64,000 nt of DNA from DAIQRJ01 sp963708795 (GCA_963708795.1 CAVPUH010000009.1:186001-250000), one strand, 5' to 3'. Counted from the stretch's first letter, positions 17,865-27,140 are shown. Translations and numbers: made by a program. Notes: generated by a model not told the origin, from the sequence alone.

Positions 17865-18833
17865 CTAGGCCCGCGGGTGGGCCATCCCGTAGGCCGCGCG
17901 GAGCCGCTCCGCCGAGACGTGCGTGTAGAGCTGGGTGGTGGCCAGCGAGGCGTGGCCCAGCAGCTCCTGCACCGATCGGAGGTCGGCGCCGCCTTCGAGG
18001 AGGTGGGTTGCGGCGGAGTGTCTGAGTCCGTGCGGGGACATGTCCGGAGCGCCTTCGACCTGGCGCGCCGCCTCGTGCACGAGGGTGCGGACCGCCCGCT
18101 GGTCGATCCGTCCGCCCCGGCTGCCGAGGAAGAGTGCGGGACCGCTTCCGGTGCGCGCCAGTCGGGTCCGACCGGTCCGGAGCCAGTCGTGCAACGCCTC
18201 CTGGGCCGGCACGCCGTACGGGACGCTGCGCTCCTTGCGGCCCTTGCCCAGCACGCGGACCAGCCGGCGGGCATGGTCGATGTCGTCGACGTCGAGGCCA
18301 CAGAGCTCGCCGACCCGCATGCCGGTGGCGTAGAGCAGTTCGACGATCGCGGCGTCGCGCAGGCGCACCGGGTCGGTCTCGTCCGGACTCTCGTGCATGA
18401 GGTCGACCAGTCGGCGCGCCTCGTCGCTGCGCAGCACCGGTGGGAGGTGCTGGTGTGCTTTCGGGCGGGCCAGCGCGGCGCCCCGGTCGGTGTCGGCATG
18501 GCCGGAGGTCGCGGCCCACCGGAGGAAGACCCGGGCCGAGGTCGCACGCCGAGCGAGGGTCGTCCGCGCACGCCCGGTCGACTGTTGTCTGGCCAACCAG
18601 CTGCGAAGGTGGGGCAAGCCGATCTCGTCGATCGTGGTGACCTGAGCGCGCGCGGCGTGACCGAGCAGGTCGTGTACGTCGCCGATGTAGGCACGAACGG
18701 TGTGGTCGGAGAAGTTGCGGGTGACCGCGAGGTACCGCTCGTAGTCGCCGAGGGCACGTGCCATCGGCTCCGGTAGCTCGGACGCCGGCAGGTCGGCGGG
18801 CGGGGTCGGAGGCAGCTGATCTGGAGCCGACAC
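17865..18833 (-). CDS. xerC: Tyrosine recombinase XerC
   Basis: Resolves chromosome dimers at dif together with XerD. 322 residues with an N-terminal SAM-like core-binding domain (30-130) and catalytic residues R173 (TGMRVGEL), K200 (GKGRKERSVP), H268 and R271 (HGLRHSAATH), H294 (LGHAS) and nucleophile Y303 (LYTHVS). GTG 18833 is chosen over GTG 18842 because GGAGAGG then lies 8 nt upstream. This is the housekeeping copy at its normal site between the M23 gene and dprA, with no sign of an integrated element. Confidence 0.93.
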   Translation of the reverse strand: MSAPDQLPPTPPADLPASELPEPMARALGDYERYLAVTRNFSDHTVRAYIGDVHDLLGHAARAQVTTIDEIGLPHLRSWLARQQSTGRARTTLARRATSARVFLRWAATSGHADTDRGAALARPKAHQHLPPVLRSDEARRLVDLMHESPDETDPVRLRDAAIVELLYATGMRVGELCGLDVDDIDHARRLVRVLGKGRKERSVPYGVPAQEALHDWLRTGRTRLARTGSGPALFLGSRGGRIDQRAVRTLVHEAARQVEGAPDMSPHGLRHSAATHLLEGGADLRSVQELLGHASLATTQLYTHVSAERLRAAYGMAHPRA

Positions 18834-18890
18834 GGCGTTCACCTCTCCGGGACCCCGTCAACATGCGGACTGTCGTCTCACGATCTCACG

Positions 18891-18965
18891 CGGATGTCAC
18901 GAGCAGAACACCTGCGGATGTCCTGTGTGAGCCGACCGGGTGCCGTGAGAAGGAACTGTGGACAA
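18891..18965. promoter_or_regulatory. Repeats and a DnaA-box match upstream of xerC
   Basis: The 197-bp gap between xerC and dprA holds two copies of GCGGATGTC (from 18891 and from 18915) and one perfect actinomycete DnaA box, TGTGGACAA (18957-18965, complement TTGTCCACA). These may control xerC. A single 9-mer could be chance in 64 kb. Confidence 0.3.
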
Positions 18966-19030
18966 GTGTCGACAGCTCGCTGGTGCCGCGCGAGCCGTTC
19001 GTGACGGCCTGGTTCGCCCACGTTCCGGCC

Positions 19031-20272
19031 TCATCCGTCGGGTCGCGAGATGGACTGTCCACGCCGGGTCCGCCGCCATCCGCCATCTGTGCGCTGGACG
19101 AAACCGGCGAGGTCGAGTTCCCCGAGGTGGGCCAGCACCGAGCCCACCGGCAGTCCGGTGGCCGTGACCAGCTGGGCGGCGCCAGCGTCGGCTCGCGCCG
19201 GGAACGCGTCGAGAACGGCCTCCGCGCCGTCGCTGATCACGCCCCGCCAATCCGAACCGACCGGCGCCGGTGTCGGCTCCGGCACCGATCCGATCGGCTG
19301 GATGTGCCGCAGCACGTCGGCCGCGTCGGTCACGAGCCCGGCGTTCAGGTCCCGGATCCAGGCGTGCGTGCCCGCCGAGAGCGCGGACGTGACCGGGCCG
19401 GGAACGGCGAGGACGCCTCGGCTGCAGGCCGCCGCCCACTCGGCCGTGCTCGTCGTCCCACTTCGCGTCGTGGCCTCGACGATCACCGTGGCCACCGAGA
19501 GTGCCGCGACCAGCCGGTTGCGGATCAGGAACCGTCGTCGAGTCGGTGTCGAGCCGATCGGGTTCTCACTGACCACGAGACCATCGGCGCCGATGCGACT
19601 CAAGAGTCCCTCGTTGGACTTCGGGTACGCGATGTCGACCCCGCAGGCCAACACCGCGACCGTCTGTCCACCGGGGACCGCCAACGCGCCCCGGTGCGCG
19701 GCGGCGTCGATCCCGTACGCCGCGCCGGAGACGACCCGGACACTGGCGTCGGCCAAGCCCGCGGCGATCTCGCCCGCGACGTAGAGGCCGTAGTCGCTGG
19801 CCGCGCGGGACCCCACCATCGAGACCGACTGGACCCAGGGCGCGGATCGGCCGGCCGCCTGGCTCGTTCGCTGCGAGCCGATTCCGAGTCGCAACGGACC
19901 TCGCACCCACAAGCCGACCGGCATTCCACCCACCCCGGCGCGAGGTTCCGCCGACGCCAGCGCGTACAGCGGCTCGGGCCACTCCGGATCGCCCGGGCAG
20001 ACGAACCGGGCGCCGACCCGTTCCGCGGCCTCGAGTTGCCCGGCCACGGCGTCCTCGGCCGCCTGTACCCGCTCGGCGAGGACGGTCGCGCGCATCGGCG
20101 TGAGGCCACCGGCGCGCAACAGCTCGACCGCCGCCACGGCACCCACCGCCGACACCGCCCCACACAACGCGGGATGCCCGGGTGCGTCGAGGTTGGTCAG
20201 GAGGATCCGGGCCTGTCGCTCCGCAGGGCTGACGGCCGAACACGAGGCGTCGCCGGTCGCGGCGGCGCTCAT
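19031..20272 (-). CDS. dprA: DNA-processing protein DprA
   Basis: Loads RecA on incoming single-stranded DNA in transformation; conserved also in non-competent actinomycetes. 413 residues: N-terminal helical segment, Rossmann-like DprA fold with MVGSRAASDYG, SGAAYGIDAAAHRGAL, VLACGVDIAYP and FLIRNRLVAALS, and a C-terminal winged-helix region (DAGAAQLVTATGLPVGSVLAHLGELDLAG). Start ATG 20272 overlaps the comM stop (ATGA). The segment near GSQRTSQAAGRSAPWVQ is a small insertion before the core. Confidence 0.95.
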   Translation of the reverse strand: MSAAATGDASCSAVSPAERQARILLTNLDAPGHPALCGAVSAVGAVAAVELLRAGGLTPMRATVLAERVQAAEDAVAGQLEAAERVGARFVCPGDPEWPEPLYALASAEPRAGVGGMPVGLWVRGPLRLGIGSQRTSQAAGRSAPWVQSVSMVGSRAASDYGLYVAGEIAAGLADASVRVVSGAAYGIDAAAHRGALAVPGGQTVAVLACGVDIAYPKSNEGLLSRIGADGLVVSENPIGSTPTRRRFLIRNRLVAALSVATVIVEATTRSGTTSTAEWAAACSRGVLAVPGPVTSALSAGTHAWIRDLNAGLVTDAADVLRHIQPIGSVPEPTPAPVGSDWRGVISDGAEAVLDAFPARADAGAAQLVTATGLPVGSVLAHLGELDLAGFVQRTDGGWRRTRRGQSISRPDG

Positions 20273-21846
20273 CCCGCACGACCGGTCCGCTGGACGCCGT
20301 TCGTGGAGTCGTCGAGGCGTAGGGCGAGCGCGAGCCGGCACTCCTCCACTCGCGGCCGGTCGACCCCGGCCAGGTCGGCGACCGTCCAGGCCAGCCGCAG
20401 CACGCGGTCGGAGCCTCGAGCCGAGAGCCGCCCGCTCGACACCGCCCGATCGATGACGTGCACGCCGTACGGATCGGGCGCGTAGTCGCGCCGGAGCAAT
20501 CTGGCGGGGATCGACGCGTTCAGCGACCAGGGCATGTCGCCGTAGCGGCGGCGTTGGCGATCACGTGCGGCCGCGACCCGCTGCGCGACCACGTCCGACG
20601 TCTCGACCCGGCTCCGGTCCGCGGCCAACTCGGCCCGGCTGACCGGAGCGACCGTGCGGCTGATGTCGATGCGATCGCGGACCGGCCCCGACAGTCGCTG
20701 GCGGTACCGCGCCCGCGCGGCCGGGAGACACGAGCACTCCGCGCTGAGGCCGCCGCCTCGCCCACACGGGCACGGGTTCGCGGCCAGGACCAGCTGGAAC
20801 GCAGCCGGATACCGGGCGGTGCCGCCGGAGCGCGCGATCATCACCTCCCCGCTCTCGAGCGGCTGCCGCAGGGCTTCGAGCGCCGACGGATGGAACTCCG
20901 GTGCCTCGTCCAAGAAGAGAATTCCCCGATGCGCAAGGGACACCGCCCCAGGTCGGGCGAACCGGCTCCCACCGCCGACGATCGCCGCGACGCTCGCGGT
21001 GTGGTGCGGGTCGACGAACGGTGGTCGCCGCAGCAACGGTTCGCCTTCGGGAAGGAGACCGGCGACCGAATGGATCGCTGACACCTCCAGCGCGTCGGGA
21101 AGATCGAGGTCGGGCAGCAGGCCCGGAAGCCGCTCGGCGAGCATCGTCTTGCCGGCGCCCGGTGGACCCGAGAGGAAGACGTGATGACCGCCGGCGGCTG
21201 CCACCTCCATCGCCAGTCGTGCCTCGGCCTGGCCCAACACGTCGCTGAGGTCGAGCCGGTCGCCGCGCCCGGTGGCGGTCGACCGCGGCGCCGGCTCCCC
21301 GCCGACCGGCGTCATGGGTGGATCGTCGCCCGCCTCGCCACGCAGATGCGCGACGAGCTGGCGCAGGGACCGCACCCCGATGACCGACACCTCGGCCACC
21401 AGCGCGGCCTCCGCCGCATTCGGTTCGGGGACCACCAACCTGACCCAGCCCGCGGCGGCCGCCGCGAGGGCAAGCGGCAGGATCCCGCGGACCGGCCGTA
21501 CCTGCCCGTCGAGCCCCAACTCGCCGAGCAGGACGACACCCTGCAACGCCTCGACGGGCAGTTGGCCGTTGGCGGCGATGACCGCGACCGCGATCGCCAG
21601 GTCGAAGTGCGCGCCGGCCTTCGGGAGCATCGCCGGCGAGAGCCCGACCGTCAGGCGGCGGTCGGGGAACGCCTGACCGGAGTTGAGAAGGGCCGCCCGG
21701 ACCCGGTCCCGGGCTTCGGACAACGCGGTGTCGGGCAGCCCGACCAGCGTGAACGCCGGCAACCCGAGCCCGACGTGGGCCTCGATCTCGATCACCGCCC
21801 CGTCGATGCCGAGCAGCGCGACCGCGTGCGTCGTGGCGAGGCCCAT
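20269..21846 (-). CDS. comM: Magnesium-chelatase-like AAA+ protein ComM (YifB)
   Basis: Hexameric helicase that extends branch migration during recombination of taken-up DNA. 525 residues: N-terminal Lon-like domain (THAVALLGIDGAVIEIE, VGLSPAMLPKAGAHFDL), Walker A GPPGAGKTMLAERLP, Walker B GILFLDEAPEF, then ANPCPCG with a cysteine cluster, and a C-terminal helical domain. ATG 21846 overlaps the yraN stop by one base (TGATG). yraN-comM-dprA are clearly one operon. Confidence 0.96.
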   Translation of the reverse strand: MGLATTHAVALLGIDGAVIEIEAHVGLGLPAFTLVGLPDTALSEARDRVRAALLNSGQAFPDRRLTVGLSPAMLPKAGAHFDLAIAVAVIAANGQLPVEALQGVVLLGELGLDGQVRPVRGILPLALAAAAAGWVRLVVPEPNAAEAALVAEVSVIGVRSLRQLVAHLRGEAGDDPPMTPVGGEPAPRSTATGRGDRLDLSDVLGQAEARLAMEVAAAGGHHVFLSGPPGAGKTMLAERLPGLLPDLDLPDALEVSAIHSVAGLLPEGEPLLRRPPFVDPHHTASVAAIVGGGSRFARPGAVSLAHRGILFLDEAPEFHPSALEALRQPLESGEVMIARSGGTARYPAAFQLVLAANPCPCGRGGGLSAECSCLPAARARYRQRLSGPVRDRIDISRTVAPVSRAELAADRSRVETSDVVAQRVAAARDRQRRRYGDMPWSLNASIPARLLRRDYAPDPYGVHVIDRAVSSGRLSARGSDRVLRLAWTVADLAGVDRPRVEECRLALALRLDDSTNGVQRTGRAG

Positions 21847-22202
21847 CAGCCGACGCTCGTGACGTGCTCGACCACCGGCGCGCCCCGACGGCCCACGGTG
21901 ACACCGACGACGTCGATCCGGACGCGATCCGGCCGCACGTCGTGGGCCGACAGCCACGCGCTCGCGAGCCGTCGCAGCCGGTTCACCTTCGCCGCCGTGA
22001 CCGCCTCGAGCGGCGTGCCGTACCCCGGTCCGGTGCGGGTCTTCACCTCGCAGATGACGAGGCTGTCGCCGTCACGGGCCACGATGTCGACCTCGCCGAG
22101 CGGGCAGCGCCAGTTCCGCTCGAGGATCGTGAACCCGGCGTCGACCAGGTACCTCGCCGCGAGGCCTTCCCCGTACTGCCCGACCGCGTCCTTCGCCCGC
22201 AT
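21846..22202 (-). CDS. UPF0102 / YraN-family nuclease-like protein
   Basis: 118 residues from ATG 22202, chosen because GGAGG lies 8 nt upstream; the open frame extends to a TTG at 22223. The restriction-endonuclease-like core is intact: GEGLAARYLVDAGFTILERNWRC, GEVDIVARDGDSLVICEVKTR (catalytic E...D...ExK). The cellular role of YraN remains unclear; it keeps company with comM and rnhB in many bacteria. Confidence 0.93.
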   Translation of the reverse strand: MRAKDAVGQYGEGLAARYLVDAGFTILERNWRCPLGEVDIVARDGDSLVICEVKTRTGPGYGTPLEAVTAAKVNRLRRLASAWLSAHDVRPDRVRIDVVGVTVGRRGAPVVEHVTSVG

Positions 22203-22266
22203 CCCGACCACCTCCGGGCGCAAGGCTCGCGGAGGACGGGAACGACGACGGGCGACCAGCAGCGGC

Positions 22267-22303
22267 CTGTGGACGAATCCGCGGCCGGCTCAGCTGTGGA
22301 CGA
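22267..22303. promoter_or_regulatory. Paired CTGTGGACGA repeats between DUF2469 and yraN
   Basis: The same 10-mer occurs at 22267-22276 and 22294-22303, starts 27 bp apart, in the 119-bp intergenic gap. Each contains TGTGGACGA, one mismatch from the actinomycete DnaA box TGTGGACAA. Possible weak DnaA sites or an operator for yraN-comM-dprA. Confidence 0.25.
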
Positions 22304-22321
22304 CGGAGCCGTCGGGACGGA

Positions 22322-22642
22322 TCAGCCGAACTCGCCGTCCTTGGGCGGGTCGAAGTCGTTCTTGGCGAGTTCCTCGACGTTGACGTCCTTGAACGTCACG
22401 ACCTTCACGTTCTTCACGAACCGCGCCGGGCGGTACATGTCCCACACCCAGGCGTCGGCCATCGACACCTCGAAGTACACGTCGCCGTCCTCGCTGCGGA
22501 CCTGCAGGTCGACACTGTTGGCGAGGTAGAACCGGCGCTCGGTCTCGACGACGTACTTGAAGATCGAGACGACGTCCTTGTACTCGCGGTAGAGGGCGAG
22601 TTCGATCTCGGACTCGTACTGCTCCAGATCCTCGGTGCTCAC
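22322..22642 (-). CDS. DUF2469 family protein
   Basis: 106 residues from GTG 22642, which overlaps the rnhB stop (GTGA). MSTEDLEQYESEIELALYRE and YKDVVSIFKYVVETERRFYL are the hallmark of this small actinomycete-specific family (Rv2901c position). Function unknown; soluble, acidic, mixed alpha/beta. Its presence beside rnhB is one of the markers placing the window in Actinomycetota. Confidence 0.93.
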   Translation of the reverse strand: MSTEDLEQYESEIELALYREYKDVVSIFKYVVETERRFYLANSVDLQVRSEDGDVYFEVSMADAWVWDMYRPARFVKNVKVVTFKDVNVEELAKNDFDPPKDGEFG

Positions 22643-23340
22643 AACCCGTACCTCCCCATGTGTGCTGTCCGTGCGGCGATGACGTTGTCCCACGCCTGCC
22701 GATGATGTTCGCTCGGGCCGTGCTCGTTCAGCGCCGCCTGGTGCTCGGCGGTGCAGTAACCCTTGTGGGTGGCGAAGTCGTACTGCGGCACGCTGTCGTG
22801 CAGCGCCACCATGATGCGGTCCCGGGTCACCTTCGCGATGACCGACGCGGCCGAGATGCACGCCGCAACCCGGTCACCCTTCCACACCGCCAGGCCCGGT
22901 ACCCCGAGACCGTCCACGCCGAACCCGTCGGTCAGCACGTAGGCGGGTTGAACCGTCAGCTTGCGGATGCTCCGTCGCAGCGCCTCGACGTTCACCCGAT
23001 GCATGCCGAGGCGGTCGCACTCCTGGGGTGACGCGATGACGACCGACCAGGCCACGGCGCGAGCGACGATCCGGTCGTAACAGCGATCGCGCGCGGCCGG
23101 CGTGAGCAGCTTCGAGTCGTTGAGTTCGTCGATCTGTCCGCGCCGTCCCTCGGGCAGGATCACGGCTGCGGCGACGAGCGGTCCGGCGCATGCACCCCGG
23201 CCCGCTTCGTCCGCGCCGGCGACCGGAGTCAGGCCCGCTCGGGCCAACACCGCCTGATAGGCGTAGAGCCCGGCTTCGGGCCGGACCACGAAGCGTCGGG
23301 CCAGCGTCAGTCCGGTGCCCGTCTGTGCCGAGGGGCTCAC
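22639..23340 (-). CDS. rnhB: Ribonuclease HII
   Basis: Removes RNA and single ribonucleotides from DNA. 233 residues; acidic catalytic residues D44 and E45 (GADEAGRGACAGPLVAAAV), D75 in NDSKLL and D138 in VLTDGFG. SAASVIAKVTRDRIM and the C-terminal YDFATHKGYCTAEH are typical. GTG 23340 overlaps the lepB stop (GTGA). Confidence 0.95.
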   Translation of the reverse strand: MSPSAQTGTGLTLARRFVVRPEAGLYAYQAVLARAGLTPVAGADEAGRGACAGPLVAAAVILPEGRRGQIDELNDSKLLTPAARDRCYDRIVARAVAWSVVIASPQECDRLGMHRVNVEALRRSIRKLTVQPAYVLTDGFGVDGLGVPGLAVWKGDRVAACISAASVIAKVTRDRIMVALHDSVPQYDFATHKGYCTAEHQAALNEHGPSEHHRQAWDNVIAARTAHMGRYGL

Positions 23341-24306
23341 CGGCGTGAGCGCCGCCGCCCGGCCGGCCAGGCCGTCACGACGCAGGCAGCGGCCGCGGCC
23401 GTCGTGAGGTCGCTGTCGCCGGGCGGCGCCGGTGTCCCGCCGCCACGCGCCGGTCCAGCGGCCGTCAGGCCGGGTTGGTCGAAGGTGGCCGGCGTGGTGA
23501 ACCTCGTCCACCGGTCGAACGGGTACACGAGCGCGACCGCGCGTCCGACCACGGCCGAGACCGGGACGGTGCCACCGCCCGGATAGCCCATGTGGGCACG
23601 CGAGTCGCTCGAGTCGCCGCGGTTGTCACCCATCACCCAGAGACGGCCTTCGGGCACCGTGATGCTGAAGTCGGTCGCCGAGCGGCTGGGCACCCGGGTA
23701 CAGGTAGGACGTCTCGTCGAGCGGATGCCCGTTGACGGTGACGCGGCCCTTCGTGTCGCAACAGGCCACCTTGTCGCCGCCGACGCCGATGACGCGCTTG
23801 ATGTAGTAGTCCTGATCGAGCGGCGTGAATCCGACGAGACCGCCCAGGTGCCGACCGAGCTTGGCGATCGGATTCGACGGCGCCGTGGCCGCCTGCTCCT
23901 CGTCGTACTCCTTCTGCGTCATCCACAGACCGATCACGTCGAACACGACGATGTCGCCTCGATGGATGTCGCCGAATCGGTACGAGAGCTTGCTGACCAC
24001 GACCTTGTCGTTCGGGAGAAGCGTGTTCTCCATCGACTCGGACGGGATGTAGAAGGCCTGCACGATGAACGCGCGGAGCAGCAGCGCGAGGATGAACGCG
24101 ACGACGATGAGGAACGGGAGTTCGACCCAGAAGGAGCGCTGCTTACGGGGTTTGCGCTGCCGACGCGTCTTGGCGGTGGTGGGCCGACCCGCGGTGTGTG
24201 TCGCCACAGAGCCCTCACCTGCTGTCTCGGGTGCCGCGACCACAGGCTCGTCGCCGACACCGGCGCCGTCCGACGGGAGCTGTCGCCCGGTCGCGTCAGT
24301 TGTCAT
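23337..24306 (-). CDS. lepB: Signal peptidase I (one frame break)
   Basis: Cleaves Sec and Tat signal peptides at the membrane. ATG 24306, a cytoplasmic tail of about 57 basic residues, one transmembrane segment (about 60-85), catalytic Ser91 in IPSESM and Lys170 in YYIKRVIGVGGD. The frame then shifts near 23686: the first reads SYLYPGAQP, the next continues SATDFSITVPEG and VMGDNRGDSSDSR (box E). One extra C explains it. After repair the length is about 320. As an essential gene it is unlikely to be broken in the cell, so an assembly error is probable. Confidence 0.9.
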
Positions 24307-24373
24307 TGCCCGCGAAGCCTAGCCGCACGCGGCTCGCCCGCCAGGGGATCGACCGCAGCGGACACCGGGTGCG

Positions 24374-24730
24374 TCAACGCGCGACGATGTCGCGCTTCTC
24401 CTTGATCTTCGCGGCCTTACCGCGCAGTCCGCGGACGTAGTAGAGCTTGGCGCGGCGGACGTCGCCGCGGGTGACGACCTCGATCTTCTCCACGATCGGG
24501 CTGTGGACCGGGATGACCCGCTCGACGCCGACACCGAAGCTGACCTTGCGCACGCGGAACGTCTCGCGCACGCCGTCACCCTGGCGGGCGATGCACACGC
24601 CCTGGAAGATCTGCACGCGCGAACGCGCTCCCTCGATCACCTTGACGTGCACCTTCAGGGTGTCGCCGGGGCGGAAGTCGGGGATGTCGGATCGCAGCTG
24701 CGAGGCATCGACGGAATCCAGGGTCTGCAT
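24374..24730 (-). CDS. rplS: Ribosomal protein bL19
   Basis: 50S protein at the 30S interface. 118 residues from ATG 24730, with AGGAGAT ahead. DIPDFRPGDTLKVHVKVIEG, RVQIFQGVCIARQG and the C-terminal LYYVRGLRGKAAKIKE are diagnostic. It lies between trmD and lepB as in most actinomycetes; the 214-bp gap to trmD may contain its own promoter, but no convincing box was found. Confidence 0.98.
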   Translation of the reverse strand: MQTLDSVDASQLRSDIPDFRPGDTLKVHVKVIEGARSRVQIFQGVCIARQGDGVRETFRVRKVSFGVGVERVIPVHSPIVEKIEVVTRGDVRRAKLYYVRGLRGKAAKIKEKRDIVAR

Positions 24731-24944
24731 GAGATCTCCTCGGCGTGCCACAGGACACGTGCGGTAGGGCTGGGCGAGCGGATGCTCGGGAACGACGTGG
24801 TGGTGGTGACGGTCTGTCTCAGCCTGCTGCTCAGGGAGCCTGCGGACGGAACTCCGGGCTGGACTCCCCCTGTGGCAGGAGCACCGACCGGATTGCGGAC
24901 CGAGGGTCGATTCTGCCACAGCGATCGACCCGTGGGTAATCCGG

Positions 24945-25859
24945 TCAGTACCGGTCGGCGGGCCGAGGGTCAGGTGGCCGCCGGTCGCCGACGGCTGGGT
25001 CCTGCCGGTCGACGCCCGCCTCGGCGAGCACGGCGAGGTCGCGGCGGTCCAGCGTCCCGTCCGGCAGCAGGTCGAGGAGCTCAGGACGGCGTCGCGCGGT
25101 GCGCAGCAGCGACTGGTCGCGACGCCAGCGGTCGACCGCACCGTGATCGCCGGAGAGCAGGACCTCCGGCACCGATCGTCCGGCCCAGTCGCGCGGCTTC
25201 GTGTAGACCGGATACTCCAGCAGACCGGCGGCATGATCACCGTGCGACTCCTCGACCAGGGAGCCGGGGTTGCCGAGGACGCCCGGCAGCAGCCGCGTGA
25301 CCGCCTCGATCATCACCATGGCCGCCACCTCGCCACCGGCCAGCACGAAGTCACCGATGGACACCTCCGCCACGTCGACGTCCAGGTCGTCCCGGGCCCA
25401 CTCGACGACGCGGGCGTCGATGCCCTCGTATCGGCCGCACGCGACCACCAGGTGGGTCCGTTTCGACCAGGCCTCGGCGTCGCGCTGGGTGAACAAGGCT
25501 CCCGAGGGTGTCGGCACCACGAGGAGCGGTCGATCGCCGCCGGCACCACGGGCGTCGGCCGGGCCGGGACGGTCCGAGGGCTCGGACGACCGGAGGATCG
25601 GGGTGAGGAACGTGCCGAGCGCTTCGGCCCAGGGCTCGGGCTTCATGACCATCCCGGCGCCGCCACCGGCGGGGGTGTCGTCGACCGTCCGATGGCGGTC
25701 GTGCGTCCAGTCGCGCAGATCGTGGACGCGGAGGTCGACGAGGCCGGCGTCGGTCGCGCGTCCGAGGAGCGAGAGCCGCAGAGGTTCGAGGTAGGCCGGG
25801 AAGATCGTGACGACGTCGATGCGCAGGGGTGCGACGGACTGCCGGGCGTCGTCCGCCAC
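24945..25859 (-). CDS. trmD: tRNA (guanine-37-N1)-methyltransferase
   Basis: Makes m1G37, preventing +1 frameshifting on proline and other tRNAs. 304 residues, longer than the usual 240-250 owing to a roughly 25-residue Pro/Asp/Gly insertion (about residues 88-112) and a charged C-terminal tail. The SPOUT knot is intact: HLVVACGRYEGIDARV and VSIGDFVLAGGEVAA; DDTPAGGGAGMVM is the SAM/G37 region. GTG 25859, two bases after the rimM stop. Confidence 0.96.
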   Translation of the reverse strand: MADDARQSVAPLRIDVVTIFPAYLEPLRLSLLGRATDAGLVDLRVHDLRDWTHDRHRTVDDTPAGGGAGMVMKPEPWAEALGTFLTPILRSSEPSDRPGPADARGAGGDRPLLVVPTPSGALFTQRDAEAWSKRTHLVVACGRYEGIDARVVEWARDDLDVDVAEVSIGDFVLAGGEVAAMVMIEAVTRLLPGVLGNPGSLVEESHGDHAAGLLEYPVYTKPRDWAGRSVPEVLLSGDHGAVDRWRRDQSLLRTARRRPELLDLLPDGTLDRRDLAVLAEAGVDRQDPAVGDRRPPDPRPADRY

Positions 25860-25861
25860 GA

Positions 25862-26428
25862 TCAGTCCGCCACGTCGAGAAAGCCGTCGGGCAGCTCGAT
25901 CGTCAGCGTGCCCACGGCGCCGTCGAAGCCGGGTCGCACGTCGGTGACGATCTCGGCCACGAACGGGACGAGGAGCTCTCGGCCGTTGGGGTCGACGATC
26001 GCCAGGACGTCCTGCAGCGGGAGATGGATCACCTCGCGCACGTGCCCGAGCGGGTCGCCACCGGTCGCGAGCGCGGCGAGGCCGATCAGCTGGTGGTCGT
26101 AGAACTCGTCGTCGTCGGCGGGTCGCTCGTCGGCTCGCACGGACGCCATCAACAGGCTGCCGCCGATGTCCTCGGCGGCGTTGCGATCGTCCACTCCGGC
26201 GAAGCGGACGAGCAGGTCGTCGTTGGCCGCACGGATCGACTCGAGGACGAGAGAGCGACGGGAGCCGTCGCGTTCACGCTCGGCGACGAGGACTTCGCCG
26301 ACGACGAATCGGCGATCCGGCTCGTCGGTGCGGACACGGACCACGACCTCGCCGCCGACGCCGTGCGGGCGGCCGATCCGCCCGATCACGACCTCGACGT
26401 GCGCGTCAGTGCTGGCTGAGCCGGCCAC
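25862..26428 (-). CDS. rimM: 16S rRNA processing protein RimM
   Basis: 30S maturation factor acting on the S19/h31 region. 188 residues: an N-terminal beta-barrel with IGRIGRPHGVGGEVVVRV, and a C-terminal PRC-barrel with YDHQLIGLAAL, VREVIHLPLQDVLAI, ELLVPFVAEIV. GTG 26428 lies 23 bp downstream of the KH-domain gene. Order rpsP-KH-rimM-trmD-rplS is standard. Confidence 0.95.
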   Translation of the reverse strand: MAGSASTDAHVEVVIGRIGRPHGVGGEVVVRVRTDEPDRRFVVGEVLVAERERDGSRRSLVLESIRAANDDLLVRFAGVDDRNAAEDIGGSLLMASVRADERPADDDEFYDHQLIGLAALATGGDPLGHVREVIHLPLQDVLAIVDPNGRELLVPFVAEIVTDVRPGFDGAVGTLTIELPDGFLDVAD

Positions 26429-26451
26429 GACAGACGGGAACGGAGCAGCCG

Positions 26452-26694
26452 TCAGCGGCCGCGGAGGTCGACGAAGTCGATCCGAGGCGACCGGCCCTGA
26501 CCGTTGAGTGCGCCGACGACGGTGCGGACTGCCGTCGCGGTGCGACCGCCACGGCCGATCACGCGGCCGATGTCGTCCGGGTGGACGCGGACCTCGTACG
26601 TGTCCCCGGCCCGACCGGCGCGGACGCGGACACTGACGTCGTCAGGGTGATCGACGATCGCCCGCACCACGTGCTCGATGGCCTCGTCGATCAC
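26452..26694 (-). CDS. khpA: KH-domain RNA-binding protein (KhpA/YlqC family)
   Basis: 80 residues carrying a single KH domain with the GxxG loop in IGRVIGRGGRTATAVR. KhpA acts in RNA binding and, in some Gram-positives, in control of cell elongation with KhpB. GTG 26694, with 2 bp between the rpsP stop and this start, so translation is probably coupled. Confidence 0.93.
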   Translation of the reverse strand: MIDEAIEHVVRAIVDHPDDVSVRVRAGRAGDTYEVRVHPDDIGRVIGRGGRTATAVRTVVGALNGQGRSPRIDFVDLRGR

Positions 26695-26696
26695 GG

Positions 26697-27140
26697 TCAG
26701 GCCTGCTCGGCAGCCGGTGCGTCGGCGGCGTCGTCCTTCGACGACGATGCGGCCTTCGTCTCGGACTTGGGCGTGACCGCCGGGGCCGAGCCGAAGGTGC
26801 CGTGCGCGGCCGCGAGGGCCTCGTCGTACTTGGCCCGCTTGGTGACGCGCTCGGGGATCAACTGCAACGGCGCAGGCGCCGGGAGGCCCTTGAACTGCTG
26901 CCAGTCACCGGTCGCCGAGAGGATCGCGCGCACCGGCTCGGTGGGCTGGGCGCCCACGGACAGCCAGTACTGGACCCGCTCGGAGTTCACCTGGATGTGG
27001 CTCGGGTTCGACTTGGGGTGGTACTGACCGATCTCTTCGATGGTCTTGCCGTCGCGCTTGACGTGTGAGTCGGCGACGACGATGCGGTAGAACGGCGCAC
27101 GGATCTTGCCCAGGCGCTTGAGACGGATCTTGACGGCCAC
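26697..27140 (-). CDS. rpsP: Ribosomal protein bS16 with C-terminal extension
   Basis: 30S assembly protein. The first 80 residues are classical S16: AVKIRLKRLGKIRAPFYRIVV, then ERVQYWLSVGAQPTEPV. The length of 147 exceeds the bacterial 80-90 because of an extension found in actinomycetes, ending in an acidic Ala/Ser/Lys tail. GTG 27140 is preceded by AGGGAG. First gene of the rpsP-khpA-rimM-trmD unit. Confidence 0.97.
   Translation of the reverse strand: MAVKIRLKRLGKIRAPFYRIVVADSHVKRDGKTIEEIGQYHPKSNPSHIQVNSERVQYWLSVGAQPTEPVRAILSATGDWQQFKGLPAPAPLQLIPERVTKRAKYDEALAAAHGTFGSAPAVTPKSETKAASSSKDDAADAPAAEQA

Noticed and set aside
17865..18833. Tyrosine recombinase as a sign of an integrated mobile element
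   Set aside because: It is the housekeeping XerC in its conserved place beside dprA, with no attachment-site duplication or foreign genes nearby.
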